Assembly (NCBI GenBank): GCA_018969565.1
Contig: JAGWYC010000018.1
Coordinates: forward strand, 1-17,436
Direction of reading: 5' to 3'
DNA from: Bacteroidota bacterium
GTDB taxonomy: Bacteria; Bacteroidota; Bacteroidia; NS11-12g; UBA955
Length of the DNA: 17,436 bases
Shown: positions 14,805-17,436 of the stretch, one piece after another
How positions within the stretch are numbered: position 1 is the first letter of the stretch
Layout of the letters: each line of letters starts with the position of its first letter
Notes under the pieces: generated by a model
What the model was told of the DNA's origin: nothing
Seen by the model: the letters and a program-made list of their open reading frames with translations, nothing else
Database searches by the model: none
Program-made: the position numbers and the translations under genes

Positions 14805-15572
14805 ATGAAATCCGGTCAGCGATTGTGGACCCGCGAAGAGTTGATTCTTGCCATCAATCTTTATTGCAAATTACCTTTTGGTAAAATGCACCAACACAAT
14901 CCGGAAATCATTGAACTATCGGGAATCATTGCACGCACTCCTGGCTCAGTAGCCCTAAAATTGGGCAATTTTGCCAGCTTAGACCCAAGCCTTCAGGCCC
15001 GTGGTATCAAGGGTGCCGCAAACACCAGTAAATTGGACAGGGAAACATGGATGGCATTTTTTAATAATTGGGATGCCCTGATTATCGAAAGTGAACTCCT
15101 TCTGGCTAAATACAAAGGCTTGCCTGAACCGGTTTCAGAGAATATTGCGGATGATAAAGAACTCATTGGCCAAACCAGAGAACAAGTTATTCAAGCAAGG
15201 GTAAATCAGTCTTTTTTCCGAAAATCTATCTTAGCCGCATACAACACCACCTGTTGTATTACAGGGCTTCAACATCCTGAACTTCTTGTAGCGAGCCATA
15301 TACGCCCTTGGGCAATGGATGAAGGCAACAGGCTTAACCCCAGAAACGGTATAGCCATCAACGCCTTGCATGACAAGGCATTTGAAGCCGGTTTAATGAC
15401 CATTGATACAGATTATCGCATTCGCATCTCCAGTAAAATAAAGAAGGACCCTCACGGGCCTCTTTCTGACTATTTCACGCGCTTTGATCATCAGTTGATG
15501 ATACTGCCCACACGTTTTTTGCCAGATCCGGCTTTTCTGATGTACCATAACACAGAAAGATTTATCCCCTAA
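14805..15572 (+). CDS. HNH endonuclease (HNH_2 type), solitary
   Basis: This is a 255-residue protein. The N-terminal domain (RLWTREELILAINLYCKLPFG, IIARTPGSVALKLGNFASLDP) looks like a helical DNA-binding module recurrent in this nuclease group. The C-terminal domain is HNH: a CCITG strand at 150-154, then SHIRPW with H165, NPRNGIAIN with N181, and LHDKAF with H189, giving a complete His-Asn-His set. HNH nucleases of this kind cut double-stranded DNA with a divalent metal and are often annotated as restriction-like. No methyltransferase or partner gene is adjacent, so its target and any protection mechanism are unknown. Base composition is more AT-rich than the flanking genes, and it lies between structured non-coding segments, which together suggests acquisition. 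Direct bases for the call are the motifs; a defence role is inference. Confidence 0.85.
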   Translation: MKSGQRLWTREELILAINLYCKLPFGKMHQHNPEIIELSGIIARTPGSVALKLGNFASLDPSLQARGIKGAANTSKLDRETWMAFFNNWDALIIESELLLAKYKGLPEPVSENIADDKELIGQTREQVIQARVNQSFFRKSILAAYNTTCCITGLQHPELLVASHIRPWAMDEGNRLNPRNGIAINALHDKAFEAGLMTIDTDYRIRISSKIKKDPHGPLSDYFTRFDHQLMILPTRFLPDPAFLMYHNTERFIP

Positions 15573-15582
15573 CCTGTTCCTA

Positions 15583-15735
15583 AAAAACCTTCAAAACACT
15601 TCTGCCGAAGCCTGTAGCGTACACAGGGGTCTCCGTAGCAGGAAAGGGTTCATAGATTTGAGCTGTGTGGAATAGACGACCCACACAAGCGTCCCGCTTG
15701 TGTAAGCCTTGTTCATTGTAAGATTTAACCGTGTT
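15583..15735. repeat. Hairpin-rich spacer between HNH gene and aceF
   Basis: This segment has no credible ORF and contains several inverted repeats. CCTGT (15611-15615) pairs with ACAGG (15623-15627). TGTGTGG (15664-15670) pairs with CCACACA (15681-15687). A perfect 9-bp stem ACACAAGCG (15683-15691) with CGCTTGTGT (15695-15703) encloses a 3-nt loop. The last two share bases 15683-15687, so they cannot form together. No T-run follows on either strand, so a standard terminator is unlikely. It resembles REP-like or MITE-remnant sequence, or a 3'-end structure shared by two convergent genes. Confidence 0.45.
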
Positions 15736-15740
15736 TCCGT

Positions 15741-16967
15741 TCAAACCAACAACCGCACCGGCTCTTCGAGCAGCTGCTTCAGGGTTTGCAGGAATTGTGC
15801 TCCGCTGGCACCGTCCACCACGCGGTGGTCGCAGCTCAGGGTAACCTTCATGGTCTTTACGGGTTTGATCTCGCCATTCACCACTCCTACGGTGTCTTTC
15901 ACAGCACCTACAGCCAGAATACAGGCATCGGGTGGGTTGATAATGGCGGTAAACTCTTCTATACCAAACATGCCCAGATTGCTGATGGTAAAAGTATTGC
16001 CGGCCCAATCTTGTGGCTGTAGCTTTTTGGCTTTGGCACGGGCACCGTAATCCTTCACCTCGCTGCTGATCTGGCTCAGGTTCTTCTGGTCGGCAAAGCG
16101 CACCACAGGAACCAGCAGACCTTCTTCCACAGCCATAGCCACGCCAATGTTGATGTGTTGGTTATAGCGTATGGTGTTGCCCAACCAGGAACTGTTGATT
16201 TTTGGATGTTTACGCAGGGCTGATGCAGCCGCTTTGATTACCAGGTCGTTCATGCTGATTTTCACCTCGCTGATCTGGTTCATTTGCTCGCGTGCCAGCA
16301 CGGCCTTATCCATGTTGATGTCGATGGTAAGATAGAAATGCGGTGCGCTGAACTTGCTTTCGCTGAGACGCGCAGCTATGGTCTTGCGCATCTGGGAAAC
16401 CGGCACATCCTCATAGCTTTCGGTTCCGGCTACAAAACTGCTCACCGCAGCAACAGGAGCAGCGCTTCCGCTGAACGACTCCACATCCTGTTTCACGATA
16501 CGGCCGTTTTCGCCACTTCCCTTAATGGCGCTGAGTTCTATACCTTTTTCTGCTGCCAGCTTCTTAGCCAGCGGCGAGGCCAGAATCCTGGAACCGGAAG
16601 GCTGTGCCTGGGTTTGCTGCACCGGAGCACTCACAGATACCGGAGCGGCGGGTGTTTCAGCAACAGGGGCAGGCGCGGAAGATTTTTCAGCCGCGGGAGC
16701 ACCCGACAATAAACTCTGAAAATCTTCACCGGGTTGTCCCACCACCGCCACAATGCCATCTACCGGCACAGACAGACCTTCCTTCACCGCCACGTGCAAC
16801 AGCGTACCCTTGCTGTAGCACTCAAAGTCCATCGTAGCCTTATCGGTTTCTACCTCAGCAATGATGTCACCGGATTTTATCTGGTCGCCCTCTTTCACAA
16901 GCCATTTCACCACAACCCCTTCGGTCATGGTATCGCTCATCTTGGGCATTCTGATGATTTCAGCCAT
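15741..16967 (-). CDS. aceF: Dihydrolipoamide acetyltransferase, pyruvate dehydrogenase E2
   Basis: The protein has 408 residues from the ATG at 16967. A longer frame reaching 17054 was rejected because the lipoyl domain begins at MAEIIRMPKMSDTM and the promoter lies inside the extension. Domain order is a single lipoyl domain (1-80, lipoylated K43 in ETDKATM), an Ala/Pro-rich flexible linker (about 89-126), the peripheral subunit-binding domain (127-162, RILASPLAKKLAAE...GENGRIVKQDV), and the catalytic acyltransferase core with H381 and D385 in DHRVVDG. It transfers acetyl groups from lipoamide to CoA and forms the core of the 2-oxoacid dehydrogenase complex. The start MPKMSDTMTEG favours pyruvate over 2-oxoglutarate specificity; a branched-chain E2 is less likely. 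E1 genes are not in the window. Confidence 0.93.
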   Translation of the reverse strand: MAEIIRMPKMSDTMTEGVVVKWLVKEGDQIKSGDIIAEVETDKATMDFECYSKGTLLHVAVKEGLSVPVDGIVAVVGQPGEDFQSLLSGAPAAEKSSAPAPVAETPAAPVSVSAPVQQTQAQPSGSRILASPLAKKLAAEKGIELSAIKGSGENGRIVKQDVESFSGSAAPVAAVSSFVAGTESYEDVPVSQMRKTIAARLSESKFSAPHFYLTIDINMDKAVLAREQMNQISEVKISMNDLVIKAAASALRKHPKINSSWLGNTIRYNQHINIGVAMAVEEGLLVPVVRFADQKNLSQISSEVKDYGARAKAKKLQPQDWAGNTFTISNLGMFGIEEFTAIINPPDACILAVGAVKDTVGVVNGEIKPVKTMKVTLSCDHRVVDGASGAQFLQTLKQLLEEPVRLLV

Positions 16968-16978
16968 AGTTATTGCGG

Positions 16979-17010
16979 CAAAAATAAGGCAAAAGGCGTG
17001 CTGCGTAAAA
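16979..17010 (-). promoter_or_regulatory. Bacteroidota-type promoter of aceF
   Basis: On the minus strand, TATTTTTG (16986 down to 16979) matches TAnnTTTG exactly, and TTTT (17010-17007) lies 20 nt upstream, three of four bases of the -33 TTTG. The box ends 11 nt before the ATG at 16967, predicting a leader of about 8 nt. Confidence 0.6.
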
Positions 17011-17193
17011 GCACTAATGCCATGAGCCCACCGAGTATTGATTTTTGATTTCACACAGGAGGCAAATCATCAAATTGCTAAGAAATATTTAACTGCATCA
17101 GTTCAATTACTTTGTTTGATTCGATTACCTTAAAATGTCCTTTACCCTGACGTAACAAGCCTTAAATTATTTTGAGACACCAATCAAAAACAC

Positions 17194-17436
17194 ATGAAAA
17201 ACAAACTCAGAACTGGGGTACTATTGCTTTTTGGCCTGTTCATGGCCAATGCAACGGTGGCCCAAGACAACTTCGCTTCGTTCAGCGGAGTAGTCACAGA
17301 CGTCTCAGGAAAACCTTACGCCAATGCAGAAATTACTGCTACCCACACACCTACCGGAACAGTGTATGTGGCAAATAGCCGCAGCGACGGTCGTTACAAC
17401 ATTCCTGCGGTAAAAATTGGCGGACCTTACACCGTT
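17194..17436 (+). CDS. TonB-dependent receptor-like protein, N-terminal part
   Basis: The frame from the ATG at 17194 is open to the window end, so 81 N-terminal residues are visible and the gene is cut by the edge. It starts with a Sec signal (MKNKLRTGVLLLFGLFMAN, cleavage ATVA|Q near residue 23). A carboxypeptidase-regulatory-like beta-sandwich follows: FSGVVTDVSGKPYANAEIT, THTPTGTVY, SRSDGRYNIPAVKIGGPYTV. In Bacteroidota this domain, with the phrase S-x-x-DGRYN-x-P-x-x-x-x-GGPYTV, most often heads large Oar-like TonB-dependent outer-membrane receptors. Receptor identity is inferred, since plug and barrel lie beyond the window. A near-consensus TTATTTTG at 17167-17174 may be its -7 box. Confidence 0.8.
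   Translation, partial: MKNKLRTGVLLLFGLFMANATVAQDNFASFSGVVTDVSGKPYANAEITATHTPTGTVYVANSRSDGRYNIPAVKIGGPYTV

Noticed and set aside
14617..15572. IscB/OMEGA-like system: structured non-coding element followed by an HNH nuclease gene
   Set aside because: The HNH protein is only 255 residues, with a helical N-terminal domain and no RuvC motifs or PLMP domain. Nothing besides the order of parts supports an RNA-guided nuclease.
15580..16008. 142-codon minus-strand frame overlapping the end of aceF
   Set aside because: It lies in another frame on the same strand as aceF, is Arg/Tyr/Cys-rich and has no recognisable domain.
16968..17054. 29-residue N-terminal extension of the E2 protein
   Set aside because: The lipoyl domain begins at the ATG at 16967, and an exact -7 box lies within the putative extension.
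1..17436. CRISPR arrays, tRNA or rRNA genes, and insertion sequences
   Set aside because: Reading through the window gave no regularly spaced direct repeats, no tRNA-like cloverleaf with conserved T-arm, no rRNA segments and no transposase.

Overview
The window looks like a chromosomal stretch from a member of the Bacteroidota, possibly in the Chitinophagales/Sphingobacteriales range; no finer placement can be defended. The evidence is the Bacteroidota-type -7 promoter box (TAnnTTTG) in front of several genes, the L13 N-terminus MNTLSYK, Bacteroidota-style families (DUF1573, DUF3108, lipocalin-like lipoproteins, long M16 proteases, a receptor starting with a carboxypeptidase-regulatory-like domain), and the scarcity of Shine-Dalgarno sequences.

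Layout. 1-1243 (+): three tandem DUF1573 secreted proteins, the first cut by the window edge. 1222-3965 (-): a leukotriene-A4-hydrolase-like M1 aminopeptidase lipoprotein, translationally coupled to a PLP-dependent D-cysteine desulfhydrase/ACC deaminase family enzyme. 4094-4789 (+): an unrecognised secreted protein, perhaps DUF4468-like. 4926-8201 (+): a translation block with its own promoter, rplM-rpsI-rpsB-tsf, then an intrinsic terminator and pyrH. frr, which commonly follows pyrH, is absent. 8210-10053 (-): AIM24/TIGR00266 protein, lipocalin-like lipoprotein and LysE-family transporter. 10206-14562 (+): a second small lipoprotein, a two-module M16 metalloprotease and a DUF3108 protein. 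14563-15740: an accessory-looking insert, with a GC-rich structured non-coding element, an HNH nuclease gene of more AT-rich composition, and a hairpin-rich spacer. 15741-16967 (-): the dihydrolipoamide acyltransferase (E2) of a 2-oxoacid dehydrogenase, most likely pyruvate dehydrogenase. 17194-end (+): the start of a TonB-dependent-receptor-type protein.

How the genes work together. The central block supplies translation (L13, S9, S2, EF-Ts) and the UMP kinase step of pyrimidine nucleotide synthesis. aceF feeds pyruvate into acetyl-CoA. Most of the rest are cell-envelope proteins (DUF1573, lipoproteins, M1 and M16 peptidases, DUF3108, receptor), apparently separate small transcription units. 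No complete new multi-gene system is evident. The parts most worth following are the structured non-coding elements on both sides of the solitary HNH nuclease, the intrinsic terminators placed directly in front of the next start codon, and several perfect -7 boxes only 4-11 nt from start codons, which would give leaderless or nearly leaderless mRNAs.
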